Positions 50,608 through 59,574 of a stretch of 64,000 nucleotides of DNA are shown in pieces (within the stretch, counting starts at the first letter, position 1; the number at the start of each line of letters is the position of its first letter). A program made the translations under genes and the position numbers. The DNA comes from Bacteroidota bacterium. GTDB taxonomy: Bacteria; Bacteroidota; Bacteroidia; Bacteroidales; Lentimicrobiaceae. The stretch covers positions 124,001-188,000 of the forward strand of contig JAEZDY010000009.1 in NCBI GenBank assembly GCA_023417935.1, written 5' to 3'. Below the pieces are notes generated by a model. That model was not told the origin of the DNA. It saw only the letters and a program-made list of their open reading frames with translations, and searched no databases.

Positions 50608-50615
50608 AGAAACTG

Positions 50616-50651
50616 AAAAAAACAAAGACCTGTTAGCAATAACAGGTCTTT
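50616..50651 (-). terminator. Terminator of the thrS-infC-rpmI-rplT operon (also faces blaR1)
   Basis: A perfect 12-bp stem (50624-50635 with 50640-50651) with a 4-nt loop. On the minus strand it is followed by G and seven T (plus A run 50616-50622). Toward the plus strand the T-run is poor, so blaR1 termination there is weaker. Confidence 0.85.
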
Positions 50652-50677
50652 GGCGTTTTATTAATCTTCAACACAAC

Positions 50678-51022
50678 CTATTTAACAGCGTCAACTATAG
50701 CTTTAAATGTTGTTGGATGATTCATGGCAAGGTCGGCAAGAACCTTACGGTCGAGATTGATATTCTTTGCGTGGAGTTTTCCCATGAAAACAGAGTATGA
50801 CATGTCATATTCACGTACACCTGCGTTAATACGGGTAATCCACAAACTACGGAAATTGCGTTTTTTCTGGCGTCTGTCACGGTATGCATACACCATGCCT
50901 TTTTCGTATGCATTTTTAGCAACCGTCCAAACATTTTTCCTTCTACCAAACTGTCCTTTAACAGCTTTGAGAAGTTTTTTTCTGCGTGCCCTTGAGGCAA
51001 CTGCGTTTACTGATCTTGGCAT
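50678..51022 (-). CDS. rplT: 50S ribosomal protein L20
   Basis: A 114-residue ribosomal protein with the characteristic start MPRSVNAVASRARRKKLLKA and the RDRRQKKRNFRSLWITRINA block. It binds 23S rRNA early in 50S assembly, and in many bacteria it represses its own operon by binding the leader. Last gene of the translation operon, 93 bp after rpmI. Confidence 0.97.
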   Translation of the reverse strand: MPRSVNAVASRARRKKLLKAVKGQFGRRKNVWTVAKNAYEKGMVYAYRDRRQKKRNFRSLWITRINAGVREYDMSYSVFMGKLHAKNINLDRKVLADLAMNHPTTFKAIVDAVK

Positions 51023-51115
51023 TTTGTTTAATTGTTTTTCACTTTCGCGGTTTAACTTTCACAAGCAAACTCTTTGGAGCAGAAAGCAAGGGTTAATAAA
51101 AATTGATTAACACGA

Positions 51116-51307
51116 TTATTGGAGCATTTCTCTTACATTCTTCGCATCTGCTTTGTCAACAATAGTAGAGTAAGTTAAATTACGTTTACGTTTTGTTGAT
51201 TTTTTAGTCAGAATGTGACTTTTGTAAGCATGCTTCCTTTTCAGTTTACCGGTGCCGGTTAAATCAAACCTTTTCTTGGCAGCGGATTTAGACTTCATTT
51301 TTGGCAT
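51116..51307 (-). CDS. rpmI: 50S ribosomal protein L35
   Basis: A 63-residue basic protein starting MPKMKSKSAAKKRFDLTGTG, followed by KLKRKHAYKSHILTKKS, typical of L35. It lies between infC (42 bp upstream) and rplT in the conserved order. Confidence 0.97.
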   Translation of the reverse strand: MPKMKSKSAAKKRFDLTGTGKLKRKHAYKSHILTKKSTKRKRNLTYSTIVDKADAKNVREMLQ

Positions 51308-51349
51308 TACCTGATTTGTTAATTTGGTTTATATTGAGATTAAAAACTT

Positions 51350-51907
51350 CTATTTTTTAGGAGCGATGATCATTATCATACGCTTACCTTCAAGCAGTGG
51401 GAGTTTTTCAACTTTCCCGTAATCTTCGAGTAATGAAGCAAATTGCAGGAGTTTTATTTCACCCTGGTCTTTATAAACAATACTTCTTCCTCTGAATAGC
51501 ACCTCCACTTTTACTTTTGCACCTTCTTCAAGAAACTTAATAGCATGTTTAAGTTTGAAATTGAAGTCATGCTCATCAGTATTTGGCCCAAGTCTTATTT
51601 CTTTAACCACAATCTTTGCTGACTTAGCTTTGATTTCCTTCTGCTTTTTCTTCATTTCATAAAGGAACTTTTTATAATCAGTTACTTTACAAACTGGTGG
51701 ATTAGCAGTAGGTGAAATCTCTACAAGATCAAGGTCAAGCTTTTGCGCTATTGCCAGGGCATCCTTGATGTTATATATTCCCTGTTCAACATTATCACCA
51801 ACTACCCTTACAACGGGTGCTTTAATTTTTTCATTGATGAAGTGCGGATCCTCCTGCTTTCTGTGCATGGGCCTCGGACCTCTGGTATTTCTAAACGGCG
51901 TTGCTAT
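51350..51907 (-). CDS. infC: Translation initiation factor IF-3, probable ATA start
   Basis: IF-3 has an N-domain (HFINEKIKAPVVRVVGDN, DLVEISPTANPPVCKVTDY), a Lys-rich linker (MKKKQKEIKAKSAK) and a C-domain (RLGPNTDEHDFNFKLKHA to GKRMIMIIAPKK). It binds the 30S subunit, blocks 50S joining and checks the start codon. The first ATG (51868) gives 172 residues but has only a weak GAGG. An in-frame ATA at 51907 lies 7 bp after AGGAGG (51915-51920) and gives 185 residues beginning (M)ATPFRNTRGPRP. The non-AUG start would mirror the AUU-start autoregulation known in E. coli infC. The C-terminal end is certain; the start is inferred. Confidence 0.9.
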   Translation of the reverse strand: MATPFRNTRGPRPMHRKQEDPHFINEKIKAPVVRVVGDNVEQGIYNIKDALAIAQKLDLDLVEISPTANPPVCKVTDYKKFLYEMKKKQKEIKAKSAKIVVKEIRLGPNTDEHDFNFKLKHAIKFLEEGAKVKVEVLFRGRSIVYKDQGEIKLLQFASLLEDYGKVEKLPLLEGKRMIMIIAPKK

Positions 51908-51914
51908 ATCTATT

Positions 51915-51920
51915 CCTCCT
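51915..51920 (-). promoter_or_regulatory. Strong ribosome binding site for infC
   Basis: AGGAGG on the minus strand (within AAAGGAGG), in the 41-bp gap after thrS. It is the best Shine-Dalgarno sequence noticed in this SD-poor window. The only codon at standard distance is ATA 51907; the first ATG is 46 bp away. Confidence 0.8.
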
Positions 51921-51948
51921 TTGGTTAGTTTATAATTGATGCCTGCAT

Positions 51949-53883
51949 TTACTGCATGACCTCTTTAATTTCTTTATTAACAAGATTCACGAAATCGTCA
52001 ACAGTAAATGACCCAAGGTCACCTACTCCATGACGTCGAACTGAAACTGTTCCTTCTGCTTCTTCTTTCTCGCCAACTATTAGCATGAAAGGAATCTTAC
52101 GGATTTCAGCATCCCGGATCTTCCGACCGGTCTTTTCACTTCTTTCATCAATTTGGCTGCGAATTTCGGAATTATTTAGGATATCTGAAAGTTTTTTTGA
52201 ATAATCCATATATTTTTCGCTGATAGGTAATATTATTACCTGTTCAGGATTCAACCACAACGGGAAATTTCCTCCCGTATGCTCTATTAGAACAGCTACA
52301 AAACGTTCCATCGAGCCAAAAGGTGCACGGTGGATCATAATGGGGCGGTGTTTTTGATTGTCACTACCAATGTACTCTAACTCAAAACGTTCAGGCAGAT
52401 TGTAGTCAACCTGAATAGTTCCAAGCTGCCATTTACGGCCAAGCGCATCCTTTACCATGAAATCAAGTTTCGGACCATAGAAAGCAGCTTCTCCGTATTC
52501 GATAACAGCATTTAACCCTGCTTCTTCAACAGCTTCCATAATTGCTGATTCAGCCTTTTCCCAATTCTCATCACTTCCTATATACTTTTCACGATCATTT
52601 TTGTCGCGCAGAGAGATCTGTGCAGTATAATCATTAAAGTTAAGAGTCTTAAAGATATGAAGAACGATATTAATAACAGAGATGAACTCTGTTTTGATTT
52701 GATCAGGCATACAAAAAAGGTGCGCATCATCCTGAGTGAACCCTCTAACCCTGGTTAATCCATGTAATTCACCACTCTGCTCATAACGATACACAGTACC
52801 AAATTCTGCAAATCGAAGTGGCAGATCTTTGTATGACCGGGGTTTTGCAGCGAATATTTCACAATGATGAGGGCAATTCATAGGTTTTAACATGAATTGC
52901 TCACCTTCAACAGGTGTGTCAATTGGTTGGAAACTATCTTTCCCATATTTCTGGAAATGGCCTGAAGTTTTATAAAGTTCAACATTTCCAATATGCGGAG
53001 TGATTACCGGAAGATATCCGGCTTTTTGCTGCACATTACGCAGAAAACGCTCCAGGCGTTCACGCAACATGGCACCTTTAGGCAGCCATAAAGGTAACCC
53101 CTGCCCTACTTTCTGCGAAAAAGTGAATAATTCAAGTTCCTTACCTAATTTACGGTGATCACGTTTTTTTGCTTCTTCAAGTAATTCAAGGTAATCTGTA
53201 AGTTCTTTTTGCTTCGGGAAAGTGATGCCATAGATCCTGGTAAGCTGTTTACGTTTCTCATCTCCCCGCCAGTATGCTCCTGCAATATTCAGAAGCTTTA
53301 CTGCTTTGATCGGGCTTGTATCAGGCAAATGGGGTCCGCGACACAGGTCAGTAAAAGTGCCCGATTCATAGAAAGTTATCTGGTCATCCGCAAGATCCTG
53401 AATCAACTCTATTTTATATTCATCTTTCTTATCTGAGAAATAAGATAAAGCCTCCTCTTTTGAAACTTCGCGACGGGTATAAGTCTGTTTTTCACGTGCC
53501 AAAGCAAGCATTTTATCTTCAATGGTTTTCAGGTCTTCAGATGATATCTGCCTGTCGCCAAAATCCATATCGTAGTAAAAGCCATTCTCAATTGCAGGCC
53601 CAATTCCAAATTTCACACCGGGGTATAGCTGTTCAACCGCTTCAGCCAGAAGGTGAGCTGACGAATGCCACATGGTAAACTTCCCTTCGGTTGAATCCCA
53701 TGTATTTAGCTTAAGGCTAACGTCATTATGTATTGGCCTGGTAGCATCCCATATCTCTCCATTAACAGTAGCTGAGAGAACATTACGTGCCAATCCTTCG
53801 CTTATGCTGCGTGCAATATCAAGTGAAGTGGTACCTTCAGGGTACTGCCTTATAGTATTATCAGGTAAAGTGATATTAATCAT
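51949..53883 (-). CDS. thrS: Threonine--tRNA ligase
   Basis: This 644-residue class II synthetase charges tRNA-Thr. The N-terminal TGS domain (INITLPDNTIRQYPEGTTSL) and editing domain with HSSAHLLAEAVEQ and the CRGPHLPDT motif precede the catalytic core. The core zinc ligands are Cys in MLKPMNCPHH, His in FTQDDAHLF, and His in PIMIHRAPFGSMER. The anticodon-binding domain closes the protein. First gene of the thrS-infC-rpmI-rplT operon. The predicted leader is only about 15 nt, so neither a T-box nor an operator stem is present. Confidence 0.97.
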   Translation of the reverse strand: MINITLPDNTIRQYPEGTTSLDIARSISEGLARNVLSATVNGEIWDATRPIHNDVSLKLNTWDSTEGKFTMWHSSAHLLAEAVEQLYPGVKFGIGPAIENGFYYDMDFGDRQISSEDLKTIEDKMLALAREKQTYTRREVSKEEALSYFSDKKDEYKIELIQDLADDQITFYESGTFTDLCRGPHLPDTSPIKAVKLLNIAGAYWRGDEKRKQLTRIYGITFPKQKELTDYLELLEEAKKRDHRKLGKELELFTFSQKVGQGLPLWLPKGAMLRERLERFLRNVQQKAGYLPVITPHIGNVELYKTSGHFQKYGKDSFQPIDTPVEGEQFMLKPMNCPHHCEIFAAKPRSYKDLPLRFAEFGTVYRYEQSGELHGLTRVRGFTQDDAHLFCMPDQIKTEFISVINIVLHIFKTLNFNDYTAQISLRDKNDREKYIGSDENWEKAESAIMEAVEEAGLNAVIEYGEAAFYGPKLDFMVKDALGRKWQLGTIQVDYNLPERFELEYIGSDNQKHRPIMIHRAPFGSMERFVAVLIEHTGGNFPLWLNPEQVIILPISEKYMDYSKKLSDILNNSEIRSQIDERSEKTGRKIRDAEIRKIPFMLIVGEKEEAEGTVSVRRHGVGDLGSFTVDDFVNLVNKEIKEVMQ

Positions 53884-53904
53884 AGTTCTTTTTCAAAAGG
53901 GGTA

Positions 53905-53912
53905 CAAAGGTA
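53905..53912 (-). promoter_or_regulatory. -7 promoter box of the thrS operon
   Basis: On the minus strand TACCTTTG lies 21 bp before the thrS ATG. No -33 element at standard spacing. Confidence 0.5.
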
Positions 53913-54075
53913 ATCATTTTTCCAATATTCTATTATCAGTAGTGTCAATACGAACGATGGTAACAAATTTTATTTTTTTATAATTAACACTAAAGTTTTC
54001 TTAGTACCTTTCAGGCACGATTATTGAACGTTGTGAGTTTCAGTATTAATAAACTAATTTTAAAACTATACCATC

Positions 54076-54702
54076 ATGAAAAAGACTACACTTTATTCCT
54101 TATTATTGGCATGTGCAATTGCAATTGCCGTACCAGTAAGTGTTTCCGCTCAAAGCGTTGTTGATGATCAACAAAAGAAAGTTGAAAAAGCTGAAAAGAA
54201 AGAAAAGAAAGAAAAAGAGCGACACGCAAGAACCGTTGAAGCACCTGTTCCTCCAAGCGCACCAGTTCCTCCTGGACGTGATGGCAAAGCCGAATCAAGT
54301 GATAAGGTAAGAGGTTATGAAAAAACATCTGAAATTGGCAATAAAGAGGGATGGAATAATGATGGTGGCAAAGTAACTGAGAAGGATATAAAAAAGGCTG
54401 AAAAACAGATCAAAAAGGATAAAAAGGATATTCAAAATGCTCAGGAAACTGTAAAGAACAATGAGAAAGCTGTAAGTGAAGCAAAGAAAGCTATCAAAGA
54501 AGAAAAACGAATAGCCAAAGCCGAAAGAAAAGCTGAAAAAGCCAGATTGAAAGCCCTTAAGAAACAACAGAAAGAAGCTAGACGATTACGTAAAGCTGAA
54601 ATCAACAAACAGGATGAATTAAAGGAAATTAGAGAAGAAAAAGTTATTATCGAAAAAGAAATCGAGCAAACTAAAACGATTGATTATTCTCCCAAAAAGT
54701 AA
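54076..54702 (+). CDS. Exported Lys/Glu-rich coiled-coil protein
   Basis: A 208-residue protein with a signal peptide ending SVSAQ. The mature protein is almost entirely charged: a Lys-Glu stretch (about 35-50), a Pro-rich patch (APVPPSAPVPPG), then a long helix (about 105-200) with many Lys-Ala-Glu triplets and few aromatic residues, typical of an extended coiled coil. No family is recognised. It is probably periplasmic and may be a structural or peptidoglycan-associated spacer; this is inference. It is monocistronic, divergent from thrS, with a terminator at 54764. Confidence 0.7.
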   Translation: MKKTTLYSLLLACAIAIAVPVSVSAQSVVDDQQKKVEKAEKKEKKEKERHARTVEAPVPPSAPVPPGRDGKAESSDKVRGYEKTSEIGNKEGWNNDGGKVTEKDIKKAEKQIKKDKKDIQNAQETVKNNEKAVSEAKKAIKEEKRIAKAERKAEKARLKALKKQQKEARRLRKAEINKQDELKEIREEKVIIEKEIEQTKTIDYSPKK

Positions 54703-54763
54703 ATTCCCGGTTGTTTGAAATTTCCTCAGGTCTGTAAATAGTCATATTTATTTTAAACTTTTT

Positions 54764-54798
54764 AGAGCAATGCCTATGAAACGGGATTGCTCTTTTTT
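54764..54798 (+). terminator. Terminator of the coiled-coil protein gene
   Basis: Stem AGAGCAAT/ATTGCTCT (54764-54771 with 54786-54793), 14-nt loop, then a T-run to 54798. The rest of the 256-bp gap (54703-54958) holds only the -7 box at 54874. Confidence 0.75.
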
Positions 54799-54873
54799 AC
54801 TTATGTCTCTCTCTGATGGTGCTTGCTGGATTATGTATTCATGAATGTTTATACTATCCATTTCATTTTTCAT

Positions 54874-54881
54874 TATTTTTG
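54874..54881 (+). promoter_or_regulatory. -7 promoter box of the metal efflux operon
   Basis: TATTTTTG lies 77 bp before the ATG at 54959. No good -33 element, which would suit activator-dependent expression. No metal-regulator gene is adjacent. Confidence 0.45.
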
Positions 54882-54958
54882 TCAAGCCATCTGATCCAAT
54901 CTATATTCAAGTTTAAATCTTAAGGATAACCAATCATTCTACTACTTATTTCTAAAAT

Positions 54959-56461
54959 ATGATAAAATACATATTGGTCTTCATTTTAACGGCTTTTTTT
55001 TCATCAGCGTGTGATCGCAATAATACTGTAGTAACTGATCATGAGCACGAGGAAGTAAAGCTGCAGTTTACATCATATAATAGTTCGTTTGAGCTTTTTG
55101 CAGAAGCTGATCCATTTGTAGCCGGACAGCAAAGCAATGTATTATCGCATTTTTCACATTTGCCTGACTTTAAAGCTCTTGAGAGAGGAACAGTTACACT
55201 AAGAATTGTAACCGGTGACAAGGAAGTATCTCAAACGCTTGATAAACCTTCAAGAAAAGGAATTTACAGTTTTGATATCAGGCCTAAATCAACGGGGGAA
55301 GCAGAGCTGATCTTTGAAATAGAGCATGAAGGCAAAACTTCTGAGATGAGAATTCCAAACCAGGTAGTATATGATTCGCAACATGAAGCACTTCATAGTG
55401 AACAGGCAGATGAAGTATCAAGAACAAATTCTCTCGTTTTTACGAAGGAACAATCATGGAAGGTGGATTTTGCTACCGACTTTCCCAGGTTTGAATCCTT
55501 CGGGCAAATTATAAAGACATCGGCCCAGGTTCAACCTGCACAAGGTGATGAGGTGCAGGTAACAGCAAGTATTACCGGGGTTGTAAAATATTCAGGAAGC
55601 AATCTTACTGAAGGACAGAGCGTTAGTAGTGGTCAAACTCTGCTTTCCGTATCAGGAAGCACATTGGCTGAAAATAACAGTATTGTGCGGTTCAATGAAG
55701 CTAAAAGCAACTTTGAAAACGCTAAAGCTGAATATGAGCGACAGGCTGAGCTAGCCAAGGATAAGATTGTTTCAGAAAGAGAATTACAGAGCTCTAGAAC
55801 CAGATATGAGAATACCAAGACTCTTTATGATAATTTGTCTGAAAATTTTAACTCCTCAGGTCAAACGATCAAGAGTCCTATGAATGGCTTTATCCGTAAT
55901 ATTTTTGTTAGCAATGGTGAGTATGTTGAGGCAGGGCAACCAGTTTTAGCCATTAGTCAGAATAAGAATCTGCTCATAAGAGCCGAAGTCAGGCAGAAAT
56001 ACGCCCCATATCTTGCATCAATTAAAACAGCAGTCCTAAAGTCGCAGAATAGTAATAACAATTTTACGCTCGAAGAACTTAACGGTAAAATATTATCTAT
56101 TGGTAAAAGTGTAGGAAGTGAAAACTTTTTAATCCCGGTAAGCCTCCAGATAGAAAATAATGGAGCTTTTATGCCTGGCGAGTTTATTGAACTTTACCTT
56201 AAAACAGAAGGAAATGCTAAAGTAATTACAATTCCAAATGAGGCAATACTAGAAGATCAGGGTGTGTATTATGTATTTGTTCAGATCAATCCTGAGCTAT
56301 TTGAGAAGAGGCAGGTACAGCCCGGCGCAACTGATGGTATCAGAACTGAGGTGACCAGTGGATTAAGCGAAAAAGAGAGGATTATTACACAGGGAGCTAT
56401 ACATGTAAAACTATCTCAATCATCAGGAACCCTGGATCCTCATGCAGGTCATGTACACTAA
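54959..56461 (+). CDS. RND efflux periplasmic adaptor (CusB/CzcB type)
   Basis: This 500-residue membrane-fusion protein has a lipoprotein signal ending FSSAC (Cys18). It has an N-terminal beta domain (about 28-130) of the kind seen in Bacteroidota heavy-metal adaptors, then the barrel-sandwich and coiled-coil hairpin (AEYERQAELAKDKIVSEREL, about 255-300) and a beta-barrel domain. Histidines flank the protein: DHEHEE after the lipid anchor and DPHAGHVH at the very C-terminus, suitable for binding Cu, Ag, Zn or Co. It links the RND pump to the TolC-like channel. First gene of the efflux operon. Confidence 0.9.
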   Translation: MIKYILVFILTAFFSSACDRNNTVVTDHEHEEVKLQFTSYNSSFELFAEADPFVAGQQSNVLSHFSHLPDFKALERGTVTLRIVTGDKEVSQTLDKPSRKGIYSFDIRPKSTGEAELIFEIEHEGKTSEMRIPNQVVYDSQHEALHSEQADEVSRTNSLVFTKEQSWKVDFATDFPRFESFGQIIKTSAQVQPAQGDEVQVTASITGVVKYSGSNLTEGQSVSSGQTLLSVSGSTLAENNSIVRFNEAKSNFENAKAEYERQAELAKDKIVSERELQSSRTRYENTKTLYDNLSENFNSSGQTIKSPMNGFIRNIFVSNGEYVEAGQPVLAISQNKNLLIRAEVRQKYAPYLASIKTAVLKSQNSNNNFTLEELNGKILSIGKSVGSENFLIPVSLQIENNGAFMPGEFIELYLKTEGNAKVITIPNEAILEDQGVYYVFVQINPELFEKRQVQPGATDGIRTEVTSGLSEKERIITQGAIHVKLSQSSGTLDPHAGHVH

Positions 56462-56472
56462 TAAACATTGCA

Positions 56473-59400
56473 ATGTTAAATAGCTTAATCAGGTTTTCGC
56501 TCAACAATAAATACCTCGTATTACTCGGATCAATAATACTTGTAATCGCTGGTGTGCGAACTGCAATGAACATGGATGTTGATGTCTTCCCCGACCTCAC
56601 CGCGCCAACCGTTGTTGTGATGACTGATGCCCATGGTATGGCATCAGAAGAAGTAGAACGTATGGTGACCTTCCCCATAGAATCGGCAGTTAATGGAGCA
56701 ACTGATGTACGTAGAGTTCGGTCAACTTCAGCGCAAGGTTTTTCATTTGTTTGGGTAGAATTTGATTGGGGAACTGATATTTTCAAAGCCCGCCAAATAG
56801 TAAGTGAAAAGTTAATTAGTGTATCATCTCAACTACCTCTTGGTGTTGGTCAACCAGTGCTGGCCCCTCAGTCGAGTGTTATGGGTGAAATCTTTTTCAT
56901 AGGGATTCAGGCTGACAGCACGACAATGATGGAGTTAAGAACAATAGCCGACTGGAATATAAAACCAATGCTTCTTTCCACTGGAGGTGTATCACAAGTA
57001 ACTATAATAGGAGGTGATTTAAAGCAGTATCAGGTTCTGGCTGATCCTTTCAAGATGAAATATTACGGGGTCAGCCTACAGGATATAGCTTCCGTTTGTA
57101 GAAGTATAAGCAAGAACTCTTCAGGAGGGGTGGTCAGACAGTATGGCAATGAGTACGTTGTAAGAGGGATAGCACGTACAAATAATGTTGAGGTTCTTGG
57201 AAATACATATCTAAGATCAGTAAACAATAAGCCAGTAAGGTTAAATGATGTTGCTCACATTACAATTGGTCCTGCAGTAAAAATGGGCTATGGTTCTGAA
57301 AATGCTGCACCAGCAATCATTATTTCAGTTTCAAAACAGCCAAATACAAATACGCTTGATGTTACTGAGAGAATTGAGCAGAACCTTGCAATAATTCAAA
57401 AAACTCTGCCTCCAGACGTGAAGCTTGATACCAAAATTTTCAGACAAGCTGATTTCATTGAAACATCGGTAAGAAATGTATCTAAAACTCTTATTGAAGG
57501 AGGAATTTTTGTTGTAATTATACTCTTTCTATTTCTTGGAAGTTTCCGCACTACGATCATATCGTTGGTTGCCATTCCGCTCTCCTTACTGGGTACAATA
57601 CTTGTAATGAAATTACTAGGTTTGAGCATAAATACTATGAGCCTTGGCGGCATGGCCATTGCCATCGGGTCATTAGTTGATGACGCCATTATTGATGTTG
57701 AGAATGTTTATAAGCGACTCAGGCAAAACAGAGCAAAACCCGTTGAATTGAGGCAGCCTGCACACCTGGTAGTTTACAATGCATCAGTAGAGATCAGAGC
57801 TTCTATATTCAATGCAACTCTCATCATTATAGTTGCCTTCATTCCACTATTCTTCTTAAGTGGCATGGAAGGAAGAATGCTTCAGCCACTTGGTATTTCA
57901 TTTATTGTGTCGTTGTTCATTTCAATGATCGTTGCAATGACACTTACTCCACTCCTTTCCAATATGCTCCTTACCAATGAGAACTACCTGACCAGAAATG
58001 AAAAGGAAAAATGGTTGGTAAGGAATCTGGTTCGTCATTATTTAATATCACTTAAGTGGGCGCTCAAACACAAACGTGCTATACTGTATTCAACGTTAGC
58101 ATTGTTTGCTGTTACAGTAATACTGTTCCTTTCAATGGGACGTAGCTTTTTGCCTGAATTTAATGAAGGATCATTAACACTATCAGTCATCACAAAACCA
58201 GGCACATCGCTTGAAGAATCAAATGAACTCGGTAAACTGGTTGAGAGAGAACTGCTGTCAATACCAGAAATATCCAGTACAGCCCGAAGAACTGGCAGAG
58301 GTGAGCTTGATGAACATTCTCAAACAACTAACAGTGCAGAAATTGATGTTAATTTTGAACTCCAGGAGCGAAGCAGAGAAGAATTTTTGATGGATGTGCG
58401 TTCAAAACTAGCTGCAATACCTGCTATTGCTGCTACAGTTGGTCAGCCACTAGGTCACAGGATTGACCACATGCTATCTGGAACAAGAGCCAATATTGCT
58501 ATAAAATTATTCGGTACTGATTTAAGTAAAATGTTCAGCATTGGTAATGAAGTGAAAAATGCGATTATTGATATCGAAGGGCTTGTGGATGTGAATGTTG
58601 AACAACAAGTAGAAATTCCCCAGATACAAATCAGAGCTAATCGTGAGATGCTCGCTTATTATCAGATTCCGATTGAAACTTTCAATGAGTATGTTGAGAT
58701 AGCTTTTGGAGGTGAAAAACTTGCTGATATCTATGAAGGACAACGTAGCTATGATTTAATCCTTAGGTTAACACCTGATTATACTCAAACAATTGATGGT
58801 ATCAAGTCAGCCCTTATTGATACATATGATGGCAGGAAAGTACCACTTGAACAAGTTGCTGATGTTGTATCAGTTTCAGGACCAAGTGCTGTTAGCCATG
58901 AAAACGTCCAGAGGAAAATAGTTATTTCCGCTAATGTTGCCGATCGTGATCTCAGAGGTGTTGTTACCGATATAAAAAAGGCAATTGACACAAACATTAA
59001 TCTTCCGGAAGGATATAGAGTGGAATATGGAGGGCAATTTGAGAGTGAAGAACGGGCATCAAGAACGCTCATGATTACATCAATTTTAGCAATACTGGTA
59101 ATACTACTGTTACTGTTCCAGGAATTTCGTAACTTTAAACTTTCAGGTATTATTCTTTTAAATTTACCCCTGGCTTTAATTGGGGGCGTATTTGCAATTT
59201 TCTTCACCTCTGGTATACTCAGTATCCCAGCTATTATTGGTTTTATAACACTCTTTGGTATTGCTACCAGAAATGGTATTCTTCTAGTGTCAAATTATAT
59301 CAGCATGCAGAATAAAGGTGTATCATTATTTGAAACGATAACAACAGGCTCAGCTGATCGGTTGAACCCTATTTTAATGACTGCTCTAACAGCAGCACTT

Positions 59401-59574
59401 GCATTAATTCCCTTGGCGGTAATGGGTGATTTGCCTGGTAATGAAATCCAGAGCCCTATGGCAAAAGTAATACTAGGAGGTTTGTTAACTTCCACACTTC
59501 TTAATATTTATATTGTCCCAATCGTTTACAGCATACTTTCAAGTCGTGGTATTTTAAAGAATGAGCAAGAATGA
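56473..59574 (+). CDS. Heavy-metal efflux RND pump (CusA/CzcA family)
   Basis: This 1033-residue inner-membrane proton antiporter has the two-fold RND layout: 12 membrane helices and two large periplasmic loops. HME-family features are FPDLTAPTVVVMTDAHGMA near the N-terminus (about 40-58), GGMAIAIGSLVDDAIIDVEN in helix 4 (the proton-relay acidic residues), MLSGTRANIAIKLFGTDL, and GIATRNGILLVSNYI in the second half. It takes monovalent or divalent metal ions and passes them out through the adaptor and channel. The exact metal cannot be read. It starts 11 bp after the adaptor gene. Confidence 0.94.
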   Translation: MLNSLIRFSLNNKYLVLLGSIILVIAGVRTAMNMDVDVFPDLTAPTVVVMTDAHGMASEEVERMVTFPIESAVNGATDVRRVRSTSAQGFSFVWVEFDWGTDIFKARQIVSEKLISVSSQLPLGVGQPVLAPQSSVMGEIFFIGIQADSTTMMELRTIADWNIKPMLLSTGGVSQVTIIGGDLKQYQVLADPFKMKYYGVSLQDIASVCRSISKNSSGGVVRQYGNEYVVRGIARTNNVEVLGNTYLRSVNNKPVRLNDVAHITIGPAVKMGYGSENAAPAIIISVSKQPNTNTLDVTERIEQNLAIIQKTLPPDVKLDTKIFRQADFIETSVRNVSKTLIEGGIFVVIILFLFLGSFRTTIISLVAIPLSLLGTILVMKLLGLSINTMSLGGMAIAIGSLVDDAIIDVENVYKRLRQNRAKPVELRQPAHLVVYNASVEIRASIFNATLIIIVAFIPLFFLSGMEGRMLQPLGISFIVSLFISMIVAMTLTPLLSNMLLTNENYLTRNEKEKWLVRNLVRHYLISLKWALKHKRAILYSTLALFAVTVILFLSMGRSFLPEFNEGSLTLSVITKPGTSLEESNELGKLVERELLSIPEISSTARRTGRGELDEHSQTTNSAEIDVNFELQERSREEFLMDVRSKLAAIPAIAATVGQPLGHRIDHMLSGTRANIAIKLFGTDLSKMFSIGNEVKNAIIDIEGLVDVNVEQQVEIPQIQIRANREMLAYYQIPIETFNEYVEIAFGGEKLADIYEGQRSYDLILRLTPDYTQTIDGIKSALIDTYDGRKVPLEQVADVVSVSGPSAVSHENVQRKIVISANVADRDLRGVVTDIKKAIDTNINLPEGYRVEYGGQFESEERASRTLMITSILAILVILLLLFQEFRNFKLSGIILLNLPLALIGGVFAIFFTSGILSIPAIIGFITLFGIATRNGILLVSNYISMQNKGVSLFETITTGSADRLNPILMTALTAALALIPLAVMGDLPGNEIQSPMAKVILGGLLTSTLLNIYIVPIVYSILSSRGILKNEQE

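Noticed and set aside
53884..53912. T-box or translational operator in the thrS leader
   Set aside because: The predicted leader is only about 15 nt.
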